This document shows positions 8,609-17,508 of a DNA stretch of 64,000 nucleotides, piece by piece; position 1 is the first letter of the stretch, and each line of letters begins with the position of its first letter. Where the stretch lies: positions 1 to 64,000 of the forward strand of contig CAINRS010000125.1 of NCBI GenBank assembly GCA_903852755.1. Reading direction: 5' to 3'. The notes below the pieces were generated by a model, which saw only the letters and a program-made list of their open reading frames with translations, was not told where the DNA came from and made no database searches. A program made the translations under genes and the position numbers. This DNA is from an uncultured Actinomycetes bacterium. Lineage in GTDB: Bacteria > Actinomycetota > Acidimicrobiia > Acidimicrobiales > Microtrichaceae.

Positions 8609-10375
8609 TCAGGGCAGGATGCCGGCGGCCCGGTACTCGGCGATCGCCTCCTCACGGATGCGACGCTTGAAGATCTTGCCCGTGGCCGTCCGTGGCAGCG
8701 GGACCATGGTCACCGTCACGTACTGCGGGATGGCGAACGGGGCGATGCGACCGACGAGGTACTCCTGGAGCTCCTCCGGGTCGAGTCCCGCCGGACCGAA
8801 GACCGTCGCTCCGACCTCCTCGCCGAGCCGTTCGTCGGGAACCGCGTAGACCGCCACCTCACGCACCAGCGGGTGGGTCGACAGCGCCGCCTCGACCTGA
8901 CCGCAGCCGATGTTCTCCCCGCCACGGATGATCAGGTCCTTGATCCGGTCCACGATCGTCACGAATCCCTCGTCGTCGATCGTCGCCACGTCGCCGGTCC
9001 GGAACCACCCGTCGACGAACGACTCGGCCGTCGCCTCCGGACGCCCCCAGTAGCCCTCGAACACCGACGTCCCGCGCACCTGGAGCTCACCCGCCTCACC
9101 CGGCGGGAGCGGCCGGTCGTCGGGGCCGACGACGCGGAGGTCGAGCACCGCGGCGGCACGACCGGCGATACCGGGTCGCTCCCGGTACTCGGCGCCGGTG
9201 ACCCCGGCGCCGATGGCGTTGGTCTCGGTCATCCCCCACCCGTTGTTGGGCGCGGCCCGCCGGAACGACGAGCCGATCCGACGGACCTGCTCGGGTGGTC
9301 GCGGCGCGCCACCCCCGCCGACCAGACGGAGCGACGACAGGTCCCGGCCCGTGTTCGCCGCCTCCTCGAGCAGGTCGGCGACCATCGCCGGGGTGGCCAC
9401 GAACGAGTCGATCCGCTCTGCCTCGATCAGGCGGGCGGCCTCGGCGGCGTCCCACTTGGGCATCGCGACCACGCGGCGCCCGGCCCGCAGGGAGAGCAGC
9501 GCGACGGCGTGGCAGCCGGTGACGTGGAACAGCGGCACGGCCAGCATCGACGTGGTCTGCTGCCGGTGCACGGATCCGTCGGGAGCCGGTTCCGCAGGAG
9601 CCGGTTCCGCAGGAGCCGGTGCCTCCGATCGCGAGGCCGCAACGAGCCGGGTCGCAACGGTCGCGTCGAGCTCCCAGGACAGGAGCGCGTGGATCACCTG
9701 GCGGTGGGTCGAGAGCACCCCCTTGGGCAGGCCCGTCGAGCCCGAGGTGTAGAAGATCGTGCACGGGTCGCCGGGGCCGACCTCGACCTCCGGGGCGGCG
9801 GCGTCGGCCGGGGCACCATCGAGCAGGGCCCGCAGGTCGACCACGTCGCACCCGGCGAGCTCACGCTGACGATCGTCCGTGTGCACGGCGAGCACCACGG
9901 GCGCCGGACCGCCCAGTCCGCCGAGCTGCGCCACCCGCTCACCGTCGGCGAGCAGCACCGTCGCGGCCGAGTCACGCAGTCCGAAGTGGAACTCCTCAGG
10001 GCTCCACATCGAGTTCATCGCCACCGCGATCGCGCCGGCGGCAGCAGCGGCGGCCATCCCGACGACCCACTCCGGGTAGTTGCGCATGGAGATGGCCACA
10101 CGGTCGCCCGGTCGCACCCCGTGGTCCTCGACGAGCGACCGGGCGAGGGTCGCCGCCCGACGGTGCGTGTCGGCGAAGGTCCACCGCTCGTCGCCGAACA
10201 CGTAGTACTCGAGGTCGCTCCGGGCGGCGGTGACCACGTCCCAGAGCGTGTCCGGCGCCCGCACGAACCGGCGCTCGGGACCCCGTTCGGTCTCCACGAC
10301 GACCAGTTCGAGCGGCTGGCCGGGCGCGGTCACCTCGGCGACCACCGCTGCACGGGTCCGACCCGGTTCCGACAC
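8609..10375 (-). CDS. Acyl-CoA synthetase, AMP-binding family
   Basis: A 588-aa adenylate-forming ligase activating a carboxylic (probably fatty) acid to its CoA thioester. The P-loop is TIFYTSGSTGLPKG at about 207-219; GWGMTETN, GWFRTGDVATIDDEGF and the C-terminal catalytic lysine in PRTATGKIFKR follow. A proline/alanine-rich insertion (APAPAEPAPAEPAPDG) encoded by 15-bp repeats near 9590-9620 lengthens it relative to usual members. GTG 10375 is preferred over GTG 10384 because TAGCGT lies 7 nt upstream. An open frame continuing to 11695 is antisense to the next gene and is not part of the protein. Confidence 0.9.
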   Translation of the reverse strand: MSEPGRTRAAVVAEVTAPGQPLELVVVETERGPERRFVRAPDTLWDVVTAARSDLEYYVFGDERWTFADTHRRAATLARSLVEDHGVRPGDRVAISMRNYPEWVVGMAAAAAAGAIAVAMNSMWSPEEFHFGLRDSAATVLLADGERVAQLGGLGGPAPVVLAVHTDDRQRELAGCDVVDLRALLDGAPADAAAPEVEVGPGDPCTIFYTSGSTGLPKGVLSTHRQVIHALLSWELDATVATRLVAASRSEAPAPAEPAPAEPAPDGSVHRQQTTSMLAVPLFHVTGCHAVALLSLRAGRRVVAMPKWDAAEAARLIEAERIDSFVATPAMVADLLEEAANTGRDLSSLRLVGGGGAPRPPEQVRRIGSSFRRAAPNNGWGMTETNAIGAGVTGAEYRERPGIAGRAAAVLDLRVVGPDDRPLPPGEAGELQVRGTSVFEGYWGRPEATAESFVDGWFRTGDVATIDDEGFVTIVDRIKDLIIRGGENIGCGQVEAALSTHPLVREVAVYAVPDERLGEEVGATVFGPAGLDPEELQEYLVGRIAPFAIPQYVTVTMVPLPRTATGKIFKRRIREEAIAEYRAAGILP

Positions 10376-10382
10376 GACACTC

Positions 10383-10388
10383 ACGCTA
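10383..10388 (-). promoter_or_regulatory. Candidate -10 (TAGCGT), leaderless ligase
   Basis: TAGCGT, 7 nt, then GTG 10375. The hexamer overlaps the alternative GTG at 10384, which would disfavour that codon as the start if the hexamer is used. Confidence 0.45.
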
Positions 10389-10447
10389 CATGGGGGCGGA
10401 GTGCGCCCGGGTCTGGAAGACTGCGCCGAGTCGACCAGGGAGACAAC

Positions 10448-11317
10448 GTGAAGTTCGGCATCGCCTTCGCCAACATCCTGACCTTCGCCGAGGAGCCCGG
10501 CCTCTCGGAACTCGCCCGCACCGCCGAGCAGGTGGGGTTCGAGTCGCTGTGGACGGTCGAGCACGTGGTGTACCCGGACGACTACGGATCGGCCTACCCC
10601 TACGACTCGAGCGGCAAGATGGCGATGACGCCCGACACCTCGCTGCCGGATCCGCTCGTGTGGCTCACGTGGGTGGGTGCGGTGACCGACACCATCCGGC
10701 TCGCGACCGGCATCCTGATCCTGCCGCAGCGCAACCCGGTGGTCCTCGCCAAGGAGGTCGCCACGATCGACCACCTGACCGGCGGCCGGGTCGAGCTCGG
10801 CATCGGGGTCGGCTGGCTGCGCGAGGAGTTCGACGCGCTCGGTGTGCCGTTCGAGCGTCGTGGCGCCCGGACCGACGAGTACATCGGCGCGATGCGAGCC
10901 CTGTGGGACGCCGACCACGCCGAGTTCCACGGCGAGTTCGTGGACTTCGCCGGGGTGAGCGTGAACCCGAAGCCCGTCCGGGGCCGGGTGCCCATCACCG
11001 TCGGCGGCCACAGCCGCGCCGCGGCGGAGCGCGCCGGTCGGATCGGCGACGGCTTCTTCCCGGGCAAGGGCGACATCGCGGAACTCGGCGACATCGTCCG
11101 CCAGACCGCAGCCGACTGCGGCCGGGACCCGGAGCAGATCGAGATCACCTTCGGAGACGAGCACATCTTCGGCAGCGACCCGGTCGGTGCGGTCGAACGG
11201 CTCGCCGATGCCGGCGTCGACCGGGTGATCGTGCCGTCGCTCATGTTCCTCGGCGACCCCGTCGCGTCGCTCAGCGACTTCGGCGAGCGGGTCATCGCCC
11301 CGACGGCCGACCGCTGA
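10448..11317 (+). CDS. Luciferase-like oxidoreductase, probable F420-dependent
   Basis: A 289-aa TIM-barrel protein of the bacterial luciferase-like family, TIGR03619-type. Diagnostic stretches are FESLWTVEHVVYP, ATGILILPQRNPVVLAKEVATID, LGIGVGWLREEFDALGV and VPITVGGHSRAAAERAGRIGDGF. Many actinobacterial members use F420, a few FMN; the substrate cannot be read from the sequence. GTG 10448 is preceded by GGGAGA at a good distance. It diverges from the acyl-CoA synthetase and lies 31 bp before the aminotransferase, so it may be the first gene of that operon. Confidence 0.85.
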   Translation: MKFGIAFANILTFAEEPGLSELARTAEQVGFESLWTVEHVVYPDDYGSAYPYDSSGKMAMTPDTSLPDPLVWLTWVGAVTDTIRLATGILILPQRNPVVLAKEVATIDHLTGGRVELGIGVGWLREEFDALGVPFERRGARTDEYIGAMRALWDADHAEFHGEFVDFAGVSVNPKPVRGRVPITVGGHSRAAAERAGRIGDGFFPGKGDIAELGDIVRQTAADCGRDPEQIEITFGDEHIFGSDPVGAVERLADAGVDRVIVPSLMFLGDPVASLSDFGERVIAPTADR

Positions 11318-11348
11318 GCACCGACCGACCGACACCGAGGCCGTGACG

Positions 11349-12587
11349 ATGGACCTCCCACCGTTCCTCCACCCCTTCGCCCGACCGAACGCGGAGCGGT
11401 TCATCGAGATCGTCCGGGGTGAGGGCGCCCTGGTCTGGGACGACGAGGGACACGAGTACGTCGACGCGCTGGCCTCGCTCTGGTACTGCGTGGCCGGGCA
11501 CGGCCGGAGCGAGATCGCCGACGCCGTGGGCGAGCAGCTCCGGACGCTCGATGCGTTCCACACCTTCGAGCTGTTCACCAACCCGGCCGCCGAGCGACTC
11601 ACCAGCGAGCTCGCCGACCTGGCCCCGATGGACGACGCCCGGGTGTTCCTGACCAACTCCGGTTCCGAGGCGGTCGACACCGCCATGAAGCTCACCCGAC
11701 TGTTCTGGGCCTGGCAGGGGCTCCCCGAACGCTCGGTGATCGTGAGCCGCGACCGGGCCTACCACGGGGTGACCTACGGGGGGACGAGCGCCCAGGGGCT
11801 GGCCCCCAACAAGGAGCACTGGGGCGAACTGCTCGGCGGGGTCGTGCAGGTGCACGCCGACTCGCTCGAGGAGGTCGAGCGGCAGCTCGCCGAGCACGGG
11901 GACCGGATCGCCGCGGTGATCACCGAGCCGGTCCAGGGGGCGGGCGGTGTGTTCCCCCCGGTCGACGGGTACCTGCAGGGGTTGCGCGAGCTGTGCGACC
12001 GGACCGGGGCGCTGCTGGTGTTCGACGAGGTCATCACCGGGTTCGGCCGGCTCGGCACCTGGTGGGGAGCGCAGCGGTACGGCGTCACCCCGGACCTCGT
12101 GACCTTCGCCAAGGGCGTCACCTCGGGCTACCAGCCGCTCGGAGGGGTCCTCGTGGGGCCACGGGTGCGCGAGGTCCTCGAGGCCGACGACCAGCGCTGG
12201 TTCCGGCACGGCTTCACCTACTCCGGCCACCCGGCGGCGTGCGCGGCCGCATCGGCCAACCTCGCGGTGCTCCGTGGCGACGGGTTGCTGGAACGGGCAC
12301 CAGAGGTCGGGGCGCGCCTCGGTCCGGGACTGCAGGCGATCGTCGACGACGGCCTGGCTGCCGGAGTGCGGGGCACCGACGGCATCTGGGCGCTCGCCCT
12401 GCACCCCGAGGACTCGGCGCTCGTCGTGCGGGACGAGATGCTCGCCCTCGGCGTGATCCCCCGACCGATCGCCACCCACTCGCTGGCGTTCTGCCCACCG
12501 CTCGTGATCACCGACGAGCAGCTCGACCGCACGGTGGACGCGACCCGCAACGCGCTCGCCTCCGTGCGGGACCGAGCCGGCGCGTGA
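11349..12587 (+). CDS. Class III omega-aminotransferase
   Basis: A 412-aa PLP enzyme of aminotransferase class III. Visible are FLTNSGSEAVDTAMKL, SRDRAYHGVTYGG, ITEPVQGAGGV, LLVFDEVITGFGRLG and the PLP lysine in FAKGVTSGYQPLG. The overall pattern is that of pyruvate-dependent omega-amino acid or diamine aminotransferases. In this setting putrescine, GABA or beta-alanine are reasonable amino donors (inference). ATG 11349 is preferred; GTG 11343 in frame is possible. Its stop overlaps the next start as GTGA, so it is coupled to an FAD amine oxidase. Confidence 0.9.
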   Translation: MDLPPFLHPFARPNAERFIEIVRGEGALVWDDEGHEYVDALASLWYCVAGHGRSEIADAVGEQLRTLDAFHTFELFTNPAAERLTSELADLAPMDDARVFLTNSGSEAVDTAMKLTRLFWAWQGLPERSVIVSRDRAYHGVTYGGTSAQGLAPNKEHWGELLGGVVQVHADSLEEVERQLAEHGDRIAAVITEPVQGAGGVFPPVDGYLQGLRELCDRTGALLVFDEVITGFGRLGTWWGAQRYGVTPDLVTFAKGVTSGYQPLGGVLVGPRVREVLEADDQRWFRHGFTYSGHPAACAAASANLAVLRGDGLLERAPEVGARLGPGLQAIVDDGLAAGVRGTDGIWALALHPEDSALVVRDEMLALGVIPRPIATHSLAFCPPLVITDEQLDRTVDATRNALASVRDRAGA

Positions 12588-14020
12588 GCGGACCCGCCCG
12601 ACCGACCGCTCCGCAGGACGCACGCGTCACCCGGGCGCTCGCCGATGCCGTCGGGCGACCGTTCTGGACCGACCGGACCGGGGTCGACCTCGGTCCCCCG
12701 GGTCCGCCACTCCGCGGCACCCACACCACGGACCTCCTGGTGGTCGGCGCAGGTTTCACCGGACTCTGGGCCGCGCACCTCGCACTCGACGACGACCCCG
12801 GCCGGGATGTCCTGGTGGTCGACGCCTCCGGGCCCGGTGACGGCGCATCGGGCCGCAACGGCGGCTTCTGCGACGCCTCGGTCACCCACGGAGCGGCCAA
12901 CGGTGCGGCCCGGTGGCCCGGGGAGTACCCGACGCTCCACCGACTGGGGCTGGAACACCTCGACGCGCTGGTCGCCGACCTCGACCGACACCGGATCGAC
13001 GCCCGGTGGGAACCGGTCGGCGAGCTGACCGCCGCCACCGAGGACTGGCAGCTCCCCGAACTCGCCGAACTGGCATCACTGCTCAGCGACCACGGCGACG
13101 ACGTCGAGCTGCTCGACGCACCCGGGACCCGGGCGGTGGTGGACTCCCCCACCTTCGTCGGCGGCCTCCACCGGCGCACCGGCGTGGGCACGCTCGACCC
13201 CGGTCGACTCGTCGCCGGACTGCGGCGCAGCCTGGCCGCCCGCGGCGCCCGGCTGGCCGACCACACCCCGGTGGTCTCGGTCCGTCGCGCCGGCGCCGGG
13301 GTCCACGTCGAGGGGCCCGGCCTGTCGGTGTCGGCCCGGCAGGTGCTGCTCGCCACGAACGCCTACCGGGGTCTGCTCGGTCCGGTTCGACGCGCGGTCG
13401 TGCCGGTGTACGACCACGTGCTGGTGACCGAACCCCTCGACCGGCACCGGCTCGACGCCCTCGGCTGGGCGGGTCGGCAGGGGTTCGCCGACGCCGCCAA
13501 CCAGTTCCACTACGCACGGCTCACCCCGGACGACCGGCTGCTCTGGGGTGGCTACGACGCCATCTACCGGTTCGGGGGACCGACCGGTCCCGGGGTGGAG
13601 CGCAACGAGGCCACCGAGCGACTGCTGTACGCGCAACTGCTCGACACGTTCCCCCAGCTCGACGGGGTCCGCATCACCCACACCTGGGGCGGACCGATCG
13701 CCACGACGACACGGTTCTGCCTGACCGCCGGGACCCGCTGGGACCGGCGCGTCGGCTGGTGCGTCGGCTACACCGGCCTCGGCGTCGGTGCGTCCCGGTT
13801 CGGGGCCGCCACGGCGCTCGACCTGCTGGCCGGTCGACGGACCGAACGCACCGAGCTCGGACTGGTGCGGACCGCGCCGGTCCCGTGGCCCCCTGAGCCG
13901 CTGCGCTGGGCGGGTATCACGCTGACCCGACGCGCGATCGCCCGGGCCGACCGCGCCCGTGGACGACGCGGACCGTGGCTCCGACTGCTCGACGCACTCG
14001 GACTGGGGTTCGACAGCTGA
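12584..14020 (+). CDS. FAD-dependent amine oxidase (PuuB/DAO family)
   Basis: A 478-aa flavoprotein of the D-amino acid/glycine oxidase fold. The FAD-binding motif LLVVGAGFTGLWAAHLAL begins near residue 51, followed by SGPGDGASGRNGGFCD, the G-A-S-x-R-N-G-G signature of gamma-glutamylputrescine oxidase-like proteins. The C-terminal half has ITHTWGGPIATTTRFCL and WCVGYTGLGVGASRFGA. It is expected to oxidise an amine or imino acid, giving aldehyde, ammonia and H2O2. GTG 12584 overlaps the aminotransferase stop. It ends 28 bp from the convergent Lrp gene. A GlnA-like polyamine glutamylase is not present in the window. Confidence 0.87.
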   Translation: MSGPARPTAPQDARVTRALADAVGRPFWTDRTGVDLGPPGPPLRGTHTTDLLVVGAGFTGLWAAHLALDDDPGRDVLVVDASGPGDGASGRNGGFCDASVTHGAANGAARWPGEYPTLHRLGLEHLDALVADLDRHRIDARWEPVGELTAATEDWQLPELAELASLLSDHGDDVELLDAPGTRAVVDSPTFVGGLHRRTGVGTLDPGRLVAGLRRSLAARGARLADHTPVVSVRRAGAGVHVEGPGLSVSARQVLLATNAYRGLLGPVRRAVVPVYDHVLVTEPLDRHRLDALGWAGRQGFADAANQFHYARLTPDDRLLWGGYDAIYRFGGPTGPGVERNEATERLLYAQLLDTFPQLDGVRITHTWGGPIATTTRFCLTAGTRWDRRVGWCVGYTGLGVGASRFGAATALDLLAGRRTERTELGLVRTAPVPWPPEPLRWAGITLTRRAIARADRARGRRGPWLRLLDALGLGFDS

Positions 14021-14048
14021 ACCGGCCCGCACCGGCACCGCCGTCGAC

Positions 14049-14531
14049 TCAGCGCGCCCCCCAGGAGTACGTCTGCTTCTCCAGGTGCAGGTAGGTGAAC
14101 ACCTCGGCGCTCGCGACCCCGTCGAGACTGCGCACCTCACGTTCGAGCAGCTCGAGGAGCGCGTCGTTGTCGGTGCAGACAACCTCGAGCAACAGGTCGA
14201 ACGATCCGGCCGTGACGACGACGTAGTCGATCTCGTCGACCGCAGCGAGCCGCGCTGCGAGTCGGCGCAGGTCTCCGCTCGCCCGGACCCCGATCATCGC
14301 CTGGATCGTGAAGCCGAGCCGCTGGGGGTCGGTCACGGCCACCACCTGGACGATCCCGGTCTCGACCAGCCGCTGCACCCGCTGGCGGACCGCCGCCTGC
14401 GAGAGCCCGACCAGCGGGGCGAGCTGGGAGTACGCCATGCGACCGTCACGCTGGAGCTCGCGGATGATCGCCTTGTCGACCTCGTCGATCCCGCCCTGCC
14501 GGAAGGCAGACGGCTCCACCACCTCGGACAC
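14049..14531 (-). CDS. Lrp/AsnC-family regulator, AldR-like
   Basis: A 160-aa regulator with the N-terminal helix-turn-helix DEVDKAIIRELQRDGRMAYS to VGLSQAAVRQRVQRL and a C-terminal RAM ligand domain (MIGVRASGDLRRLAARLA, VVVTAGSFDLLLEV). Lrp-type proteins of this group often control alanine dehydrogenase, for example mycobacterial AldR. Here the GTG start lies one nucleotide after the ald stop, so regulator and enzyme are co-expressed at the end of the potADBC operon. The effector could be an amino acid or polyamine product (inference). Confidence 0.92.
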   Translation of the reverse strand: MSEVVEPSAFRQGGIDEVDKAIIRELQRDGRMAYSQLAPLVGLSQAAVRQRVQRLVETGIVQVVAVTDPQRLGFTIQAMIGVRASGDLRRLAARLAAVDEIDYVVVTAGSFDLLLEVVCTDNDALLELLEREVRSLDGVASAEVFTYLHLEKQTYSWGAR

Positions 14532-14532
14532 C

Positions 14533-15660
14533 TCAGGCTCCGAGCGCGTCGTGGACGTCGAGGTGCGGACGGCCGAGCGCCTCGGCGACGGCCGCGTTCA
14601 CCACGGAACCCGCTGCGGTGTTCACGCCCAGGGCCAGGGCCGGGTCGACCCGCACGGCCTCGCGCACCCCGAGCCGGGCCAGTTCGGCCAGGTAGGGCAG
14701 CGTGACGTTGGTCAGCGCGTAGGTCGAGGTGTGCGGCACCGCACCGGGCATGTTCCCCACGGCGTAGTGGACGACGTCGTGGACCACGAACGTGGGGTCG
14801 TGGTGGGTGGTCTCGTGCGAGGTCTCGATGCACCCCCCTTGGTCGATCGCGATGTCGACGACCACGGATCCGGGCCTCATGGACCGGACCATGTCCTCGG
14901 TGACCACCACCGGGGCGCGACCGCCCGGGACGAGCACGGCGCCGATCACCAGGTCCGCCTGCTCGATCGCCCGCTCCACCTGTCCCCGGTTGGAGGTGAG
15001 CGTGGTGATCCGGCCCATCTGGATCTGGTCGACCCACCGCAGCCGCTCGACGTTCTTGTCGAGCAGGTCCACCTCGGCCTCGAGACCGGCGGCCATCCAC
15101 GCCGCGTTCCAGCCGACGTTGCCCGCACCGAGCACCACGACCCGGGCGGGACGTACACCCGGAGCGCCGCCGAGCAGCACACCCCGTCCGCCGTTGTGGC
15201 GCTCGAGGAAGTGGGCGCCCACCTGCACGCTCATCCGGCCGGCGACCTCGCTCATCGGGGCGAGCAGCGGCAACCCACCGGACGCAGGCTGGACGGTCTC
15301 GTAGGCGATGCCCGTGACCCCCCGTTCGAGCAGGGCGTCGGCGACGCCCGGGTAGGCGGCGAGGTGCAGGTAGGTGAAGAGCACCTGACCCCGGCGGAAG
15401 TGCTCGTACTCCGAGGCCTGCGGCTCCTTGACCTTGCAGACGATGCCCGCACGCTCCCAGACCTCGCCCGCGGTCGACACGATCTCGGCGCCGGCCGCCC
15501 GGTAGTCCTCATCGGGGATCGAGGCCCCGACACCGGCGCCTGCCTGGACGAGCACGTCCACACCGTGGGCGTGCAGCTCCCGGACGCCGTCGGGGGTCAT
15601 GGCGACCCGGTACTCGTCGGCCTTGATCTCGGCGGGGACGCCCACCAGCGTCGTGCTCAC
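14533..15660 (-). CDS. ald: Alanine dehydrogenase
   Basis: A 375-aa NAD-dependent enzyme interconverting alanine and pyruvate plus ammonia. The N-terminus [20 protein letters not shown], the catalytic lysine in CKVKEPQ, the histidine in TYLHLA, the nucleotide fold [17 protein letters not shown] and the ending [18 protein letters not shown] are all characteristic. GTG 15660 has GAGGAG 10 nt upstream. It follows potC by 28 bp, so it belongs to the polyamine transporter operon, where it could regenerate pyruvate for the omega-aminotransferases and release ammonia. Confidence 0.96.
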   Translation of the reverse strand: MSTTLVGVPAEIKADEYRVAMTPDGVRELHAHGVDVLVQAGAGVGASIPDEDYRAAGAEIVSTAGEVWERAGIVCKVKEPQASEYEHFRRGQVLFTYLHLAAYPGVADALLERGVTGIAYETVQPASGGLPLLAPMSEVAGRMSVQVGAHFLERHNGGRGVLLGGAPGVRPARVVVLGAGNVGWNAAWMAAGLEAEVDLLDKNVERLRWVDQIQMGRITTLTSNRGQVERAIEQADLVIGAVLVPGGRAPVVVTEDMVRSMRPGSVVVDIAIDQGGCIETSHETTHHDPTFVVHDVVHYAVGNMPGAVPHTSTYALTNVTLPYLAELARLGVREAVRVDPALALGVNTAAGSVVNAAVAEALGRPHLDVHDALGA

Positions 15661-15688
15661 GTCGGACTCCTCGGTGACGGCGGGACGC

Positions 15689-16561
15689 TCAGCCGGCGGC
15701 TGCGCCGCGGCGGCGCTGGGAGAGCGGCCCGATGGTGAACAGGATGAGGGTCACCACCAGGATCAGCGTGGCCAGCACGTTGACCTGCGGGGGGAAGCTG
15801 ACCCGGAAGGCGTTGTTGACCTGGATCGGGAAGGTCGTGAACTCGCCTCGGGTGAAGTCGGTGACGATGTAGTCGTCGAGCGACAGGGCGAAGCTGAGCA
15901 GCGCAGCGGCGAGGATGCCCGGGAGGATCAGCGGGAACGTCACCTTCCAGAACACCCGGAGCGGTCGGGCGCCGAGGTCCATGGCGGCGTCCTCGACGGT
16001 CCAGTCGAACCCGCGGACCCGGGCCTTGACCGTCATGGCGACGAAGCTCACCAGGAACATGATGTGGGCGATGATCACGGTCACCTGACCCAGCACGACG
16101 CCCCGTCCGAGGAACAGCTGGTAGAGCGACGCACCGAGCACGATCTCCGGGGTGGTGAGCGGGAGGACGAGGAACACCTCGGTCACCTTGTTGCCCGTGA
16201 ACCGGTAGCGCGACAGGGCGATGGCGATGAGCGACCCCATGGCGAGCGCCACTGCGACGGCGACCGCTGCGACCACCAGGCTGCGCCAGAACGCCTCGGT
16301 GAGCTGTGCGTCCTTGAACGGCTCCGCCCAGTTCTCGAGCGTGAACCGCTCCCACGACAGGTTGTACTTGCCAGCGGGGTCGTTGAACGTGAACACGACG
16401 ATGTTGAGGATCGGCAGGAACAGCCACAGGTAGGCCAGCACGGCGACGGCGGTCAGCACCCGGCGACCCCACCCCGAGCCCGCCCGGGTGGGGCGATCCG
16501 AACCGACCGCAGGACGGACCTCGGCGACCACCGGCGGCGCGGCGCCCTCGGCCATGGTCAC
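15689..16561 (-). CDS. potC: Polyamine ABC transporter permease PotC
   Basis: A 290-aa inner-membrane permease with about six transmembrane segments and a polar N-terminal tail. The cytoplasmic EAA loop that touches the ATPase is EDAAMDLGARPLRVFWKVTF. Family features include FTFNDPAGKYNLSWERFT, FLVLPLTTPEIVLGASL and SFALSLDDYIVTDFT, the last typical of PotC/YdcV. It pairs with PotB, 40 bp upstream. GTG 16561 or ATG 16555 could start it. Confidence 0.93.
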   Translation of the reverse strand: MTMAEGAAPPVVAEVRPAVGSDRPTRAGSGWGRRVLTAVAVLAYLWLFLPILNIVVFTFNDPAGKYNLSWERFTLENWAEPFKDAQLTEAFWRSLVVAAVAVAVALAMGSLIAIALSRYRFTGNKVTEVFLVLPLTTPEIVLGASLYQLFLGRGVVLGQVTVIIAHIMFLVSFVAMTVKARVRGFDWTVEDAAMDLGARPLRVFWKVTFPLILPGILAAALLSFALSLDDYIVTDFTRGEFTTFPIQVNNAFRVSFPPQVNVLATLILVVTLILFTIGPLSQRRRGAAAG

Positions 16562-16601
16562 GGCGCACCGCTCCGACTCGTCCTGACGTCGCGCAGCACC
16601 A

Positions 16602-17480
16602 TCAGACCGCCAGCCCCTCGGTCCCGAGGAACTTCGAGTAGATCAGCACGAGCACCGTGATGATCACCATGAGCACGAGCGACAACGCCGCGGCCTGGGG
16701 GTAGTCGAACTGCACCAGGAACTTGTTCTGCACCACGGTCCCGATCATCGAGGTCTGCGGGGACCCGAGGTACCGGGCGTTCAGGTAGTCGCCGGCCGCC
16801 GGGATGAACACGAGCAGGCTCCCGGCGAAGATGCCGGGGAGCGAGAGCGGCAGCACCACCTTGCGGAACGCCCGCCACGGCGTGCAGCCCAGGTCGGCGG
16901 CGGCCTCGGTGAGCCGGAAGTCGATCTTCTCCAGACTCACGTAGATGGGCAGGATCATGAACGAGATGAAGTTGTAGGTGAGCCCGCCGATCACCGCCAT
17001 GGGCGTCGCCAGGATCCTCCCGTCGCTCCCGACCCAGGGCAGGAGTCGGTACAGGCCCGTCACCACGCCGTCGTCCTGCAGGATCGAGGTCCAGGCGATC
17101 GTCCGGATCAGGTACGAGGTGAAGAACGGCACCACGACCAGTCCGATCAGGAAGTTCTTCCAGCGGCCGCCGCAGGTGGCGATCCAGTAGGCGAGCGGGT
17201 AGCCGATCAGGATCGCGAGCACCGTGGCCGTCCCGGCGTACAGGAACGACCTGATGAACTCGTCGGAGTACTCGCTGAGCGCCGAGCCGTAGTTCGAGAA
17301 GTCCCACGAGAAGACGGGCTCGGCGAACCGGCTCGGCTTGGTCGACAGCGATGCCCGGACCAGCATGACGACCGGGACGAGGAAGAACACCAGCAGCCAG
17401 ATGATCCCCGGGCTGAGCAGCCCGTAGGGCGCGAACCGGCCCCGGCGCAGTCCGGTGTCGTCGGTGGTGGCGGCCGCCAC
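16602..17480 (-). CDS. potB: Polyamine ABC transporter permease PotB
   Basis: A 292-aa permease with six hydrophobic segments. It shows the EAA loop TEAAADLGCTPWRAFRKVVL, the segment VVVPFFTSYLIRTIAW and FIPAAGDYLNARYLG, standard for PotB. It forms the membrane channel with PotC. It starts 28 bp after potD and precedes potC by 40 bp in the same operon. Confidence 0.94.
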   Translation of the reverse strand: MAAATTDDTGLRRGRFAPYGLLSPGIIWLLVFFLVPVVMLVRASLSTKPSRFAEPVFSWDFSNYGSALSEYSDEFIRSFLYAGTATVLAILIGYPLAYWIATCGGRWKNFLIGLVVVPFFTSYLIRTIAWTSILQDDGVVTGLYRLLPWVGSDGRILATPMAVIGGLTYNFISFMILPIYVSLEKIDFRLTEAAADLGCTPWRAFRKVVLPLSLPGIFAGSLLVFIPAAGDYLNARYLGSPQTSMIGTVVQNKFLVQFDYPQAAALSLVLMVIITVLVLIYSKFLGTEGLAV

Positions 17481-17508
17481 GGGGACTCCCTCGCTCCCGG
17501 TCGGCCGG

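Noticed and set aside
10376-11695. N-terminal extension of the acyl-CoA synthetase frame
   Set aside because: It runs antisense through a clear luciferase-like gene and shows no domain; the ligase begins at the conserved N-terminus after GTG 10375.
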